Shown: positions 47,111 through 57,943 of the stretch, one piece after another
Position numbering within the stretch: the first letter of the stretch is position 1
Layout: each line of letters starts with the position of its first letter
Assembly: GCF_963422355.1 (NCBI RefSeq)
Contig: NC_085095.1
Span: 6,472,827-6,536,826, forward strand
DNA: 64,000 nt
DNA from: Corticium candelabrum
Lineage: Eukaryota; Porifera; Homoscleromorpha; Homosclerophorida; Plakinidae
Direction of reading: 5' to 3'
The notes under the pieces: generated by a model
Seen by the model: the letters and a program-made list of their open reading frames with translations, nothing else
Database searches by the model: none
What the model was told of the DNA's origin: nothing
Position numbers and translations under genes: made by a program

Positions 47111-48048
47111 TCGCGTTTGGCGGCCACGTCTTTTGTCCGTTTGCAACCGAAATCGGCACGCACACTCGGCACGCACAGAGGAAGGTTTGCGTAAAAAAAT
47201 AAAAAAATAATGCACCGGGTCCCCTCTCGAGGGATCGACCCACGCGTAAAATTTCTCGACGACGCAAACGCTACACATTGCAGTTCATTCGAACACACGC
47301 CCGCACCAGTCCCGTGTAGACCCTATGCATCGCCGTCCTTCGCAAAGCTTCGAGCAATCGAATATCTCTTGCCGACGAAACTTACTCTTCTATCGCTTGC
47401 GTTTCTCTCCAAATTCTGATTGCATTTGCACCGAATCCAACCTACACGTTTCTGCAGCAAGCGCTACACGGGAAGTGTGTCGATTTCTATCGAAACAAGC
47501 GCGAAGAACAAGATTCGAATTCATTCAGAACTAGGATCCATGGCCCGTCCTTCGTACGGGCAAGATACTGTAGTGTAAAGATAGGTCTGTGGACACGTCA
47601 CGTGCATCTTTGTTGCGAGGTCCCGGATATTCTGAATGAATTCGAATCTTGTTCTTCGCGCTTGTTTCGATAGAAATCGACACACTTCCCGTGTAGCGCT
47701 TGCTGCAGAAAACGTGTAGGTTGGATTCGGTGCAAATGCAATCAGAGTTTGGAGAGAAACGCAAGCGATAGAAGAGTAAGTTTCGTCGGCAAGAGATATT
47801 CGATTGCTCGAAGCTTTGCGAAGGACGGCGATGCATAGGGTCTACACGGCACTGGTGCGGGCGTGTGTTCGAATGAACTGCAATGTGTAGCGTTTGCGTC
47901 GTCGAGAAATTTTACGCGTGGGTCGATCCCTCGAGAGGGGACCCGGTGCATTATTTTTTATTTTTTACGCAAACCTTCCTCTGTGCGTGCCGAGTGTGCG
48001 TGCCGATTTCGGTTGCGAACGGACAAAAGACGTGGCCGCCAAACGCGA

Positions 48049-48113
<65 letters not shown>

Positions 48114-48237
48114 GACGATTTGAGCTTTATATATTAGATATCCGGGACCTCGCAACAAAGATGCACGTGACGTGTCCACAGACCTATCTTTACACTACAG
48201 TATCTTGCCCGTACGAAGGTCGGGCCATGGATCGTAG
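47041..48237. repeat. interleaved inverted repeats A-B-A'-B'
   Basis: Arm A (47,041-47,530) is the reverse complement of A' (47,630-48,138). Segment B (47,531-47,629) is the reverse complement of B' (48,139-48,237). A holds a (GT)n tract and A' the matching (CA)n. Matching reading frames on opposite strands are by-products. B and B' could be 99-base terminal inverted repeats around A' (ends CTAGGATCCATGGCCCG and its complement), with A a second partial copy. Confidence 0.85.
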
Positions 48238-49429
48238 TAAATATATAACTATATAAATATAATATATCTCGAGCTCAATTGACATGACAAGAGAGAGGCT
48301 CGCTTCGCTCGCCAATTAGTCTCAGTGATTGGTTCCGACGTTCGACATCGAAAGAGCTCAAATCCGACCGTTATTTCTTTCGAAAACCGTTCGGCGACCT
48401 GTTTCTTCCTTCTGTGAACGGTTTTTGGCCAAGCGACCGTTTTGGGAGACGCGTCGGCGTGAACAACTCGATTCGAGCAGACTCGCCCACCGTAATTCAC
48501 GTTTCCCCTCTCGTAATCCGTTCGTTTATGGGTTTGACTTTGTCTGTAGCTTGATTGAAACGTTATTGAGAGGATAGACGAGTGTTGGGGACGTCTGCGA
48601 CTGATAATGAGCGACAGGAAGAGGTCTGGTTCGTGTAGCGGCGAATTCACGGCGTGACATTGGACTAGATTGCTAATTGTTGCATATGAGATTGTTCTTG
48701 GTACTTCTAATAAAGTAAGAAAGATGTAGAAACATGAGCAGTGTGTTGAGGATGTTGGCTGACTAGCTAGATTGCAGTTTAGAGCTGTTTAGAGCAGCGA
48801 GACGTTAGTGATTAGAGTCACGTGTCATATGGTTGCCATGAAACGTCCACTGTAGCGACATGTTCTTGCAGATTTCTCAACAACGCGCTCGCAAACAGCC
48901 AGGAAACTCAGCACGGAGCTACATCTCCATGAAAGCAACACAGGTTGTTCAGCATGTTCACGTGTAGACCGTTCCCATCGAACAATCACCCCGTAAGTGT
49001 CGTCAGAGTCACTTAGATTTGTCTAGAAAATTCATTTTGCGTCCGTTTGGCAATCGGTCTACCCACATGTCTTCAAATACATCGTTGTACCATTCTGCCG
49101 AGTTACAACCGGTTTTAGCGAAGTTCGTGATCGACCTACAATAGAACAAAGGCTACCTCGAAAGCCTAGCAACGCGTAGTTTGGCAAAAAAACGAACCCG
49201 CGAGTAGAAAGGGCATAAGTAGACATGTTCACAGCCGGGGTTTGAGGTCGAAATGAGCGCGCAGTTCAAGAGATAATATTGCGGTAAGGTGAGGTGTGAC
49301 ATGCGTGGGCGAGGCAACAGGCTACCTTCAGGGAGGGTCCCCTAATCTTTCTTGGTAATTCTTCGTGGCTATCCACGTGAAAGTGAGTTGAGCCGGATTC
49401 CGGTCCGATACCCCGAATCCGCGCCGGAC
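48238..49429. other. unassigned sequence
   Basis: About 1.2 kb without a recognisable gene, domain or repeat family. Short frames lack splice context. Confidence 0.35.
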
Positions 49430-49661
49430 ATGGGTTCTTCCGGATCATGTTTGGCTGGCCGAGCTCCTCCCACTCTCCATGGCCACGCCTTCATGATGCA
49501 GGCTGGCTCAGGTATAGGTAGCTACGTCACGGCACAGTCGACAAAGAGTCATCGTCACGAGGACACCGAAGAAGGTAAGAATTCAACTGGCATTGGCGCG
49601 TATATCGGACATGGTTCCCTGTCTCTTTGTGCAGGCTACCAGAGAAAACAGCGGTTGTAAC
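49430..49661 (+). CDS. possible small two-exon gene with an N-myristoylation-type start
   Basis: ATG at 49,430 opens 48 codons plus one base to a strong donor (GAAG|GTAAGA, 49,575). An acceptor (TTTGTGCAG, ending 49,634) follows after a 60-base intron, and the joined frame ends after eight more codons at 49,661, giving about 56 residues. The start MGSSGSC fits Gly-2 myristoylation with a nearby Cys. The rest is Gly/Ser/His-rich with an acidic HEDTEE. I do not recognise it. It lies just upstream of the class B segment of VWA copy 4. It may instead be a truncated duplicate of the first exon of another gene, or chance. Confidence 0.3.
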
Positions 49662-49711
49662 TGAAATTACCGGGGAGTGTCCACAATTAGGTACACCTAA
49701 CCTACACGTAC

Positions 49712-49785
49712 TATATTTCTGTCATGATGATCATACGATCATTATGATCATGTGAAACGTCAAGTGTCACCCAATACTCGAAGTA
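49712..49785 (+). promoter_or_regulatory. upstream segment of VWA copy 4 (class B)
   Basis: 74 bases nearly identical to 28,562-28,635, with clustered TGATCA palindromes, ending at the ATG. Confidence 0.5.
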
Positions 49786-52453
49786 ATGGCACCGTCCGGT
49801 CTCCTGACAAAGAAAGGAAGATCTCCCGTTCCTCTGCGAGGAGTGAAAGTAGTAACAAGCGTACGTGGTTACGCTGCGCATGTTGAGAGCAGTTTCGAGT
49901 ATGAGAACGAGGGTAGACACCCAATTGAAGCAATTTTTACTTTTCCATTGGACTCTTCTTCTATCGTCGTTGATTTCGCGGCTACTCTCGACGACCGAAA
50001 GATCAAAGGGAAAGTGAAGGAGAAACAGAAAGCGAAAGATATGTATGATGACGCAATTGCAGGCGGTCAGTCTGCCTTTCTGATGGAATCCGAGCGTGAC
50101 GATATCTTCACTGTGAGTGTGGGCAATCTTCCCGCTCAGAAGAAGGCTGTGGTGACGCTGAAGTACATTACGGAGCTGCATACCGAGCATGATGGCTCGG
50201 TCAAACTCAATTTGCCGTCCGTTCTCACTCCAAGGTACAGCAAGGCCGGAGAAAAAATTCAACAAAAGATGTTACTTATCTTCCTGCTTCTCGGATTCCC
50301 TACACTTTCAGTTTCAACGCTCGAATTGAAGGCGACGTGAATAAAGTAGAATCGGTCAGCCATAAGCTGAAAGTGACAACAACTATTGATGATAAAGGGT
50401 TCCAAGTGACTGATGTAACACTGGCTGAAGAACATAGGTTTGATAAAGATCTTGTTCTAACCATAGCGCCTGGCAATCTTCACAGGCCACATGTCATTGT
50501 AGAGGCAGGGAGTGATTCTGTAGTCAATCATTTGTTGCTGCAGAACCAGGCCATCTCTTTGAATTACTTTCCAGATTTCAGCTCTGCTGAATCTGTCAGT
50601 GAGCTGGTGTTTGTTATTGATAGAAGTCTTAGTATGACTGGATCAGACATCGATGCGGCAAAGGAAACACTAATGCTATTTCTTAAAAGCATCCCAAAGG
50701 GCTGCTTTTTTAACATCGTAGGATTTGGCTCTACGTATACGTTTTTGTTTCCGTGCAGTGTTCCATATGATCAGACTCACCTTGATAAGGCATCAAAGCA
50801 TATCCAAAGCATTTCTGCTGATATGGGAGGTACAGAATTACTAGAACCTCTCCAGAAAGTATTTAGCATGCGTTCAAAGAATGGCCTTCCTAAGCAGGTG
50901 TTTGTTCTTACTGATGGTGGAGTGTTAAGTACTTGGGCTGTTATTAAAGAAGTGAAGGAGAATGTTCATGTAGCAAGGTACAGTACTAGTAGTGTGTGGC
51001 TGCACGTGTGATATTTTTTGTACTCATTTCTTATTATGATGTGACAGGTGTTTTGCTGTCGGCATTGGGTCTGGAGCATCGACTGAATTAGTGAAGGGTA
51101 TTGCTCTTTCGGGTAATGGATCTAGTGAATTTATTCAGACGGGAGAGAGAATGCAACCAAAGGTGAATACTCTCATTGTTCTATGTTCTTTGTGTAACTA
51201 ATTATTTTCTATAGGTGATGCGAATGCTGAAGAGAGCTCTGGCAGCATCAATTTCAGATGTTTGCATCACATGGTCTCTTCCTGATAATGCTCGTGTCAT
51301 TCAGACACCAACAAAGATTCCTCCCGTGTTCAGTGGTGATCGTTTGATCATTTATGGACTTGTATCCAATATGCCATCATCTGTGGTGCACAACTGCTCT
51401 GCAACGATGAAGGGTGTTGTCAGTGGCAATCCATTTGAGCACACGTTGTCATTTTCACTCGATGCGCGAAGCACTGCGCCCAGCATGGCTATTCACCAGC
51501 TTGCCATTAGATCAGTCATTAATGATCTCCAAGAAGACAGCACAAGTGAAGATACAAAAAAGAAATTAGGCAAGTTGTCAGTGAAACGTGGTGAAATGGC
51601 ACCAAAATCAAGAGAGAAATTAGTGGTAGAGCTCAGCACAGCAGCTAGTGTTGTGTGTAAGCAAACAGCATTTATTGCTGTGAATGATAAAAGCGAAGTG
51701 CCTGTGCAGGGCAGCATGGAAGTATATCGTATTCCTGTAGCTGTTGCAAGTGACTCGGCCGTAAACTACTCATCTTTTCAGACGAAGTTTACAGATGCGC
51801 CTATTCGTTTTACGGGAAGAGTGATATGTGCGAGAAGAGTGATGTGTAAAGTAGCAGACGCAGAGTCAACGCCTTTGAGTAGAAATGCACCTGTGCTTGA
51901 AGGTGCAAAATCAGAAGGTGCAAAATCAGATGGTGCACTACCGCTTATAGGATGTGCATTTGGAGGTGGCGGTTTAGGAGGTGTACAGGCCGGCCCTTAC
52001 TATGAGGATGCTGCTCAAGTATGTGGACCATTTTCATTCTCACACCAGTACGATACAGATAGTGATAGTGATGAGGAGAATGCAGTTACTAGTGACTATC
52101 AGAGTCATTCTCAAACTTGGTCTCAAGGAGACTTGCTATCATCCATGTTAGGCATTGTATCACAGCAGAAGGCATCAGGAGCTTGGAAACTATCTGCTGA
52201 TACTGTGCAGCTTATCAATAAATCAATGAAAGACTTGAAGTATACCTCACCGTTTCGTACTTCGATGTCTAAAATTCAGTCATCTGTGTGGGTAACTGCT
52301 GTGATATTAGTCTGGTTGGAGATGAAGTTGGATGCTTATAGAGATGAGTGGGAGCTGTTGGGAGAAAAGGCTAAAAGATGGCTAAAAGAGCAAGCATTAC
52401 CACAGGGAATAACTTTGCAGTCTCTGCTAACTGATGCGCGTAAATTGTTCTAA
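49786..52453 (+). pseudogene. VIT and VWA domain gene copy 4, broken by one frameshift
   Basis: Exons 49786-50977, 51048-51162 and 51215-52453 keep the family splice sites. Exon 1 is 1,192 bases instead of 1,193: one base is missing at about 50,251-50,270 (codon about 155, just after the VIT domain), in a run of A. The frame then ends at 50,340. Downstream, the frame with the VWA domain (DRSLS, GGTEL, LTDGG) and exon 3 (412 codons) stays open. Like copy 3 it has the short hinge, with an extra CARRVMCKVA and a repeated GAKSEGAKSDGA. Either recently inactivated or a homopolymer error in the sequence. Confidence 0.87.
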
Positions 52454-52814
52454 AATTCCGTGGACTCTAATGGAGTGCATTGTGTTAGTTTGACTCTTGA
52501 CTTATGTGCTACTTGCTACAAGCTGTTTCTGCTGTCTAGCTGAGAGATTTATGTACTGGCTTTGTCGATATGCAAACTGACATTTTGCACACCCTGAAGG
52601 CATGCATTTTGATTATACTGTAGACAATTGCAGTTGAGTAGCTATTTTACTCTTAATCCTTAGAACATCCGGGAATGACGAAAGCGCGGCGAGACTGGTC
52701 ATGAGCCCAGATCATCGCCACAGAATTATCGAGACGCTACAAGGATCATAGACCCTCGGCTGCTAGCGTTTTTATAGGTTATGGAACATGCAGCTGCTGC
52801 ACATTTACGAACTA
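52454..52814 (+). other. 3' flank of VWA copy 4, first part
   Basis: Matches the flank of copy 3, including the inverted segment (about 52,661-52,706). It is cut at 52,814 by an inserted element and resumes at 54,550. Confidence 0.7.
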
Positions 52815-53240
52815 GAGCGACGCCTCTGTTATCGGACACCATCAATCATCGGACAGCCGTGGAAGAAGTAAACGAAGTAAGACTGAGCTTTGTTAGAGCT
52901 CACAGTAAGAAGGATTAGTAAAGACTGTGATTCCAGACGCGGGACGTCCAAAAGCTTGAAAAGGTTATGCTAGGACGGTAAACATGATCCTTCTCTGCGA
53001 CCCCGTTCATCGGACACCACCATCATTCACCGGACACGACCTCCCCCATGAAAACGCAAAGGCAATTCTGCAACTTCGCACCTGAGATAGGTTTATAGGT
53101 GACTAGCTAACACAACAACACTATCACTGTCTCCGTTTGCTACTCTCCAGGAGAGATAGCGCACGCTCATTGAGTCGAGGTAACGCCCCTATCGTCAGAC
53201 AGTCTTTTCTTTGCAGCAGCAGTCTGCAGGTAATAATGTC

Positions 53241-53338
<98 letters not shown>

Positions 53339-54549
53339 TTGAAAGGAAATATTATACGGCCCCCAATTCGTTTGACCTTTATGTGTCTCAGCAACGGTTA
53401 ATAGCGGAAACTGTTGAATTTTCTCTGCTGACAAGCTCACTCTATTGGCATCTACTAGCCCTCCGGTGCTGTCTAGTCTTCCCAGCGTAAGAATTTGAAC
53501 TCCTGAGTGTCTTGCAGCACAACTGCACAGGCTTGATGACCGGATATAGCAGACGATTCACGTCATCCATGTTCGAGCTTTGCGGTGAGCACATTCTCCC
53601 AACTCGCACAAGAGCAGCCCGTGCTTTTCTTTCAAGGCTTCTAAATTGTTACTTGGCTCTGAATAGGACGTGTGCAGGTGTTTCTATTTCAGTTTAATAT
53701 CTACCATTGCCTGACCTTGTACCGTCACGAAGTGCAGCACATCATCGTTGGTACAACCAGCTGTACCGAATGCAGGAACTTTGTTTATTATCAGAGCAGC
53801 TAGAACCTTCACCCCTGCTTCTCCTAGATACAGTTGAATTAGATAAGGTCAAGTTCTTGTGGACACGCGCTACGCAGTGATCGACTTTATTTGCAAAGGG
53901 TAAAAGAGCGTTTTAGCACTTCAATCCTGCCTTCTCATCGGTTTCGGTTGTGGTCTTCTTTGTTGAACGGTTAGTTCGTTCAAGCGACAGTTTTACACGT
54001 CCTAGTGGGGGCCTAGTTGTAGGAGAAATGACTCAGAATTGCCATTAAGCACTCTAGGCAAGTGTTCTACGTTCTGCAGCATTTCAGATAGCTGAATTTA
54101 ATCAACTGCAGTTATTTGAAACCTAGAGCTTTTGCTGAGAAGGTAGGAAGGCAAGAAAATGGGTGTCCGACGATTGGGGCCGTTACCACGGGCGTTTGAC
54201 CGACTGTAACTCATACAGATCTTGGCTGACATGCAGGGTAACAACACGATTTGTAGGTAAAGAGTTGTTGATTAGCAATATATAAGTAACTAGGCTGAAG
54301 GATGCGTGTGTGCAATTTATACGCTACTGTCCGGTGAACGATGCGTTTGTCCGATTAACGGAGTATGCAAGGCTCCACACTGTTTTCAATCTCACTCTAA
54401 GCAGAGAAGAGGTACAATGCTCTCTTTTGGTGTGCTCAATTACAACTTGGATACCTACATTTATGATGTGGTAGGGACTGCGTTCAAAAACGAATAACTG
54501 AGAACTCGCGTTCGGAATATGGTGGTGTCCGAGGAACGAGGCCGCGCTC
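52815..54549. mobile_element. 1.7-kb TA-flanked non-autonomous element
   Basis: It interrupts the copy 4 flank exactly (CGAACTA before, TATTTGAAAC after; intact CGAACTATTTGAAAC in copies 1-3), leaving a TA duplication. Ends are imperfect inverted repeats: GAGCGACGCCTCTGTTATCG against GAGCGCGGCCTCGTTCCTCG. CGGACACC motifs recur near both ends. It contains a (GA)n tract (53,242-53,336) and no transposase. Confidence 0.72.
53242..53336. repeat. (GA)n microsatellite
   Basis: About 47 uninterrupted GA units inside the 1.7-kb element. Confidence 0.97.
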
Positions 54550-54744
54550 TATTTGAAACTTTGAACGTGTCTAAATGTACCTGGACTATACTTTTGCTAA
54601 GTTTCGCGCTCTTCCGACGCCATTCGAGCACGTTTTTGGCCATAGTACTGGGGCGAGTAGTAATTGCCGAGCGTAGCGAGGCTTGTAATCCGGGTCGCAC
54701 AACAGAAAGGGCGTAGTCCTATATGGCTCTCCATCGAGCTCTTG

Positions 54745-54825
<81 letters not shown>

Positions 54826-54960
54826 TGTGTGTGTGCGTGTGTGCGTGCGTGCGTGCGCGCGCGCGCGTGTGTGTCTACACAAAAATCTCAAATTTCTCCT
54901 CCCCACGACCACGTTTCATGATAGGACCTACTTTAGAAAATCGTTTCCGTGTCCGACTAT
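54550..54960. other. 3' flank of VWA copy 4, second part, and (GT)n
   Basis: About 54,550-54,658 continues the copy 4 flank (TTTGAAACTTTGAACGTGTC). Unrelated sequence and a (GT)n tract (about 54,745-54,870) follow. Confidence 0.7.
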
Positions 54961-55814
54961 AGATGAGTCTAAGAACGATTCATTTAAGTGAGCAAACGGC
55001 GACAAAAAAGCTTCATGAACTTCCGTCGCCCCATCCTTTTGTATTGTAGCTAGGGATTGTGTGTACTTGACAACCAAGAAACACCTTCAAGAGTTGAATG
55101 CCACCTACAGTCAACTATTCACACGTCCCATACTTACAGCATGATCAATCCTTTACTACACTGTGCTGCATCTAACACTGTTGATAGTCAATGTTTGCTG
55201 ATATCAATTTCTATGTCAGTAAATACCATACCACTGTCGCTACAACGGAACTGAGTGCATACCTAAACTGTACATTTCAATTGTCTTGATCACGATCGCA
55301 AAACGACGACTATACGAGGCCTATCTACGTAATCTAAACTACTAGGAAGTTTGCATGTTTACTTCCATGACAGCTAGGGTTTCAACAAATACGTATTGTC
55401 TAGCTAGGACTCGGCGTTTCAGTAGACGGTCTGAAAACTCCGTTGGACGTGTTACTCACGAACGCGAGGCGCCTACGGACACCGTACAACTAAAGTCCGT
55501 TCACGCATTAGATGGACTGAGGAATTCAGTGCGTAGCAGGAGTATAGTATGGGTTTCCGAGGTCTAATTAATATCGATGGACAGCTCTTGAAGAGCTTAA
55601 TTCAATTATAATAATCATATATTTCTTGCTATGAACAGAAAACCAGCCTAAGCAACTTCCGGAATTGTAATGAGTTAGCGGGTGGAGACAAGCTTAATCA
55701 GATCAATCTAGAGACAACCCCCAGTGAGATAACTCTTTATCAAACTAAGAAGGAGTGTAACAAAATACTAATGACACAAACAATTAGAAACTCGTGTACA
55801 GTACAAGCAAGCAT
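54961..55814. other. unassigned sequence
   Basis: No gene or repeat family recognised. Confidence 0.35.
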
Positions 55815-56074
55815 TTATTGATTTCCTGTGGCTTGCATTTGATCTTCGTCATAGCTCTCTGTGGAATCAGACTCACCAGCATCTGACTCTTCGTTAGGGT
55901 TTACTTCAATCACCATATCTAGTGGTTTGCGTCTTTGTGACAACACACGCTAAGAATGCAATCAGTATAAGATAGCTTCTTATACAAACATAACATCTGG
56001 CTTTCTTGATAATCTGTTTAGCTAAGGTCCAACCCTCGGGCATGAGTCCATGTAATTCGTGAACAGACTTTAGT
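55815..56074 (-). pseudogene. 3' terminal exons of an unrecognised gene, truncated
   Basis: On the minus strand, an exon from 55,949 (after CTTAG) to stop 55,815-55,817 encodes KPLDMVIEV then an acidic tail (NEESDAGESDSTESYDED). AATAAA overlaps the stop. The piece above it, about 56,074-55,990, reads HELHGLMPEGWTLAKQIIKK and can join in phase with a GTTTGT donor. Similarity to the REPS upstream region begins at about 56,077, which cuts this gene off. I do not recognise the family. It is either a gene end left by a rearrangement or chance open frames. Confidence 0.3.
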
Positions 56075-56534
56075 ATCGTCCACATCCGTCTATCGGCCGC
56101 TTACGGGTTTACATCCGTCTAGCAGAGGCGTCGCTGGACGTCCAAAATTGGGGGGCCAGCGCTAGGATTATTGTCTATTGTCAATTGTCTAGACGGCCAC
56201 GCCTACTAATATTGGGGGGCCATGGCCCACCCAGGCCCCTATTGAGCGACGCCTCTGCGTCTAGTAATCGTCGAGGTCGTCGACGCGACGTACTACCGTA
56301 ACCAGAGGCATATGCGCGCCTCGGGTCTAATAATAATACAGATACAGTGGTTCCATAAAGCCAACTAAAAATTTTGTCAGGACTAAAAATCCCGGATAAC
56401 CACAAACACGCGTAGACGTCATCAATAGATCCCGTATAATTACAAATACCCCTGACGTAGGCGTGGTCAGGAGCAACATTGGTCTGCAGTTCTCGCTTTT
56501 CTTCGCTTCACCACGTTTCGTGTGTGTTTCAACC
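56075..56534 (+). promoter_or_regulatory. upstream region of the REPS-like gene
   Basis: Carries CACATCCGTCTATCGG and a second CATCCGTCTAG, and matches the 3' flanks of VWA copies 1-3 (for example CGTAACCAGAGGCA and CCTGACGTAGGCGTGGTCAG). A 135-bp MITE has inserted at 56,123. It probably includes the REPS promoter and 5' UTR. Confidence 0.45.
56123..56257. mobile_element. 135-bp MITE
   Basis: Ends CAGAGGCGTCGC and GCGACGCCTCTG are inverted repeats, with GGGGGGCCA inside each. The flanking duplication is CGTCTAG (56,116-56,122 and 56,258-56,264). The copy 3 flank has the empty site (CATCCGTCTAGTAATCG). The TIR is hAT-like. Confidence 0.82.
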
Positions 56535-56778
56535 ACGCCACCAGACGCGTTCGAGCGCATTCCGAACCAACCTCCACATCGCTTCCACGCCGCTCCTCAC
56601 TCACAACAGCCTCTCAAGCCGCCAAGGAGCCCGTCAGCCACCAAACCTTATCATCTCCCGGTAATCTGACGCCCCAACTCCACGCCTTCGACGCGCTCGA
56701 ACAAATGGACGGTCAGTTCGCGAGTACGTCAATCCGAGAGGTGAGAATCATTCATTCATTGTGCGTTTTTTCACGCAG

Positions 56779-57635
56779 GAGGCGCGTTTGGCGACGGATT
56801 TCGCAACCAGCTGCTGGACGAGGATGCGCAGTATGACCGTCTGAGTTCTGTGTACTCGCCGGACGACGAGGGCTCGCTCTACGACCATTTGGCGCCACAA
56901 GAGAGCGCCAAGGGTGTCAGCCGGTTGAGCGTGGCGGGAGATCCCGGCAGTCCAATTGGCTACGTTGTAGCAGGTGCGCAGCAACCGGCGCGGGTCGAGC
57001 CTCAGTGGCAGTACTCGGGGATTGCGCAGTCGGTGGAGAGTGTGCTGGAGTCGAGAGGCGGCGAGCCGGTGCGTTTTCCGTCGCCTGGAAAATTGAGGGA
57101 ATCCTCTACACAACAGGGTGGCGTCAACCCGGCGTTTGCTGATTTTGCTGCCGCTAATGCGGCGGGTGGGGCTCTGTCTGCACGGCTGACTGACAAGGGG
57201 GTTCTCACTGACAGGGGGGTTCATTTTGCGTCAGCTGATGGACAGTCACCTGAGGCTCAGATGTCGCCAAGTGTGAGTGACAGCAAGTGGAAGATTAGTA
57301 GTGATGAGAGGAAGAGATATGAGCAGCAGTTTCATACTCTGAAGACGTCGAGTGGGTATTTGTCGGGACGAGATGCTCGTGAGTTTTTTCTGAAATCAAA
57401 GCTTCCGAATTCGGAGTTGTCGGCTATTTGGTGGGTGATTTGTTCCATGGGTGTTGTGTGTGTGGGTCTGTTTGTGTGTTTGTGTTTATATGTTTGTGTG
57501 TGTTTGTTTGTTTGTGTGTTTGTGTTTTGCTTGTGTTTGTGTCTGTTTGATTGTGTGTGTGTGTGTGTTTGCATTTGTTTGTTTGTTTGTGTGTGTTTGT
57601 GTATTTGTTTGTGTGTAGTTGTTTGTTTATGTGCG

Positions 57636-57671
<36 letters not shown>

Positions 57672-57905
57672 TTTGTTTTTTTGTTAGGAAATTGTCTGAT
57701 TTGGATGAAGATGGGAAGTTGTCGATTGGTGAATTTTGTGTGGCTGTACATATTGTTATACATAGAAGAAGGGGGGATGAAATACCGGCTGTTTTACCAG
57801 CTGTGCTATGGCCGAAAAGTGAGTGAATGGAATGTACACACACACGTACACACACAAACATACAAACAAACACACACAAATAAACACATGACACATGCAA
57901 GCACA

Positions 57906-57943
<38 letters not shown>

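Noticed and set aside
47325..47836. Matching ORFs (HRRPSQSFEQSNISCRR) on opposite strands
   Set aside because: They exist because arm A and arm A' are inverted copies; no recognisable domain.
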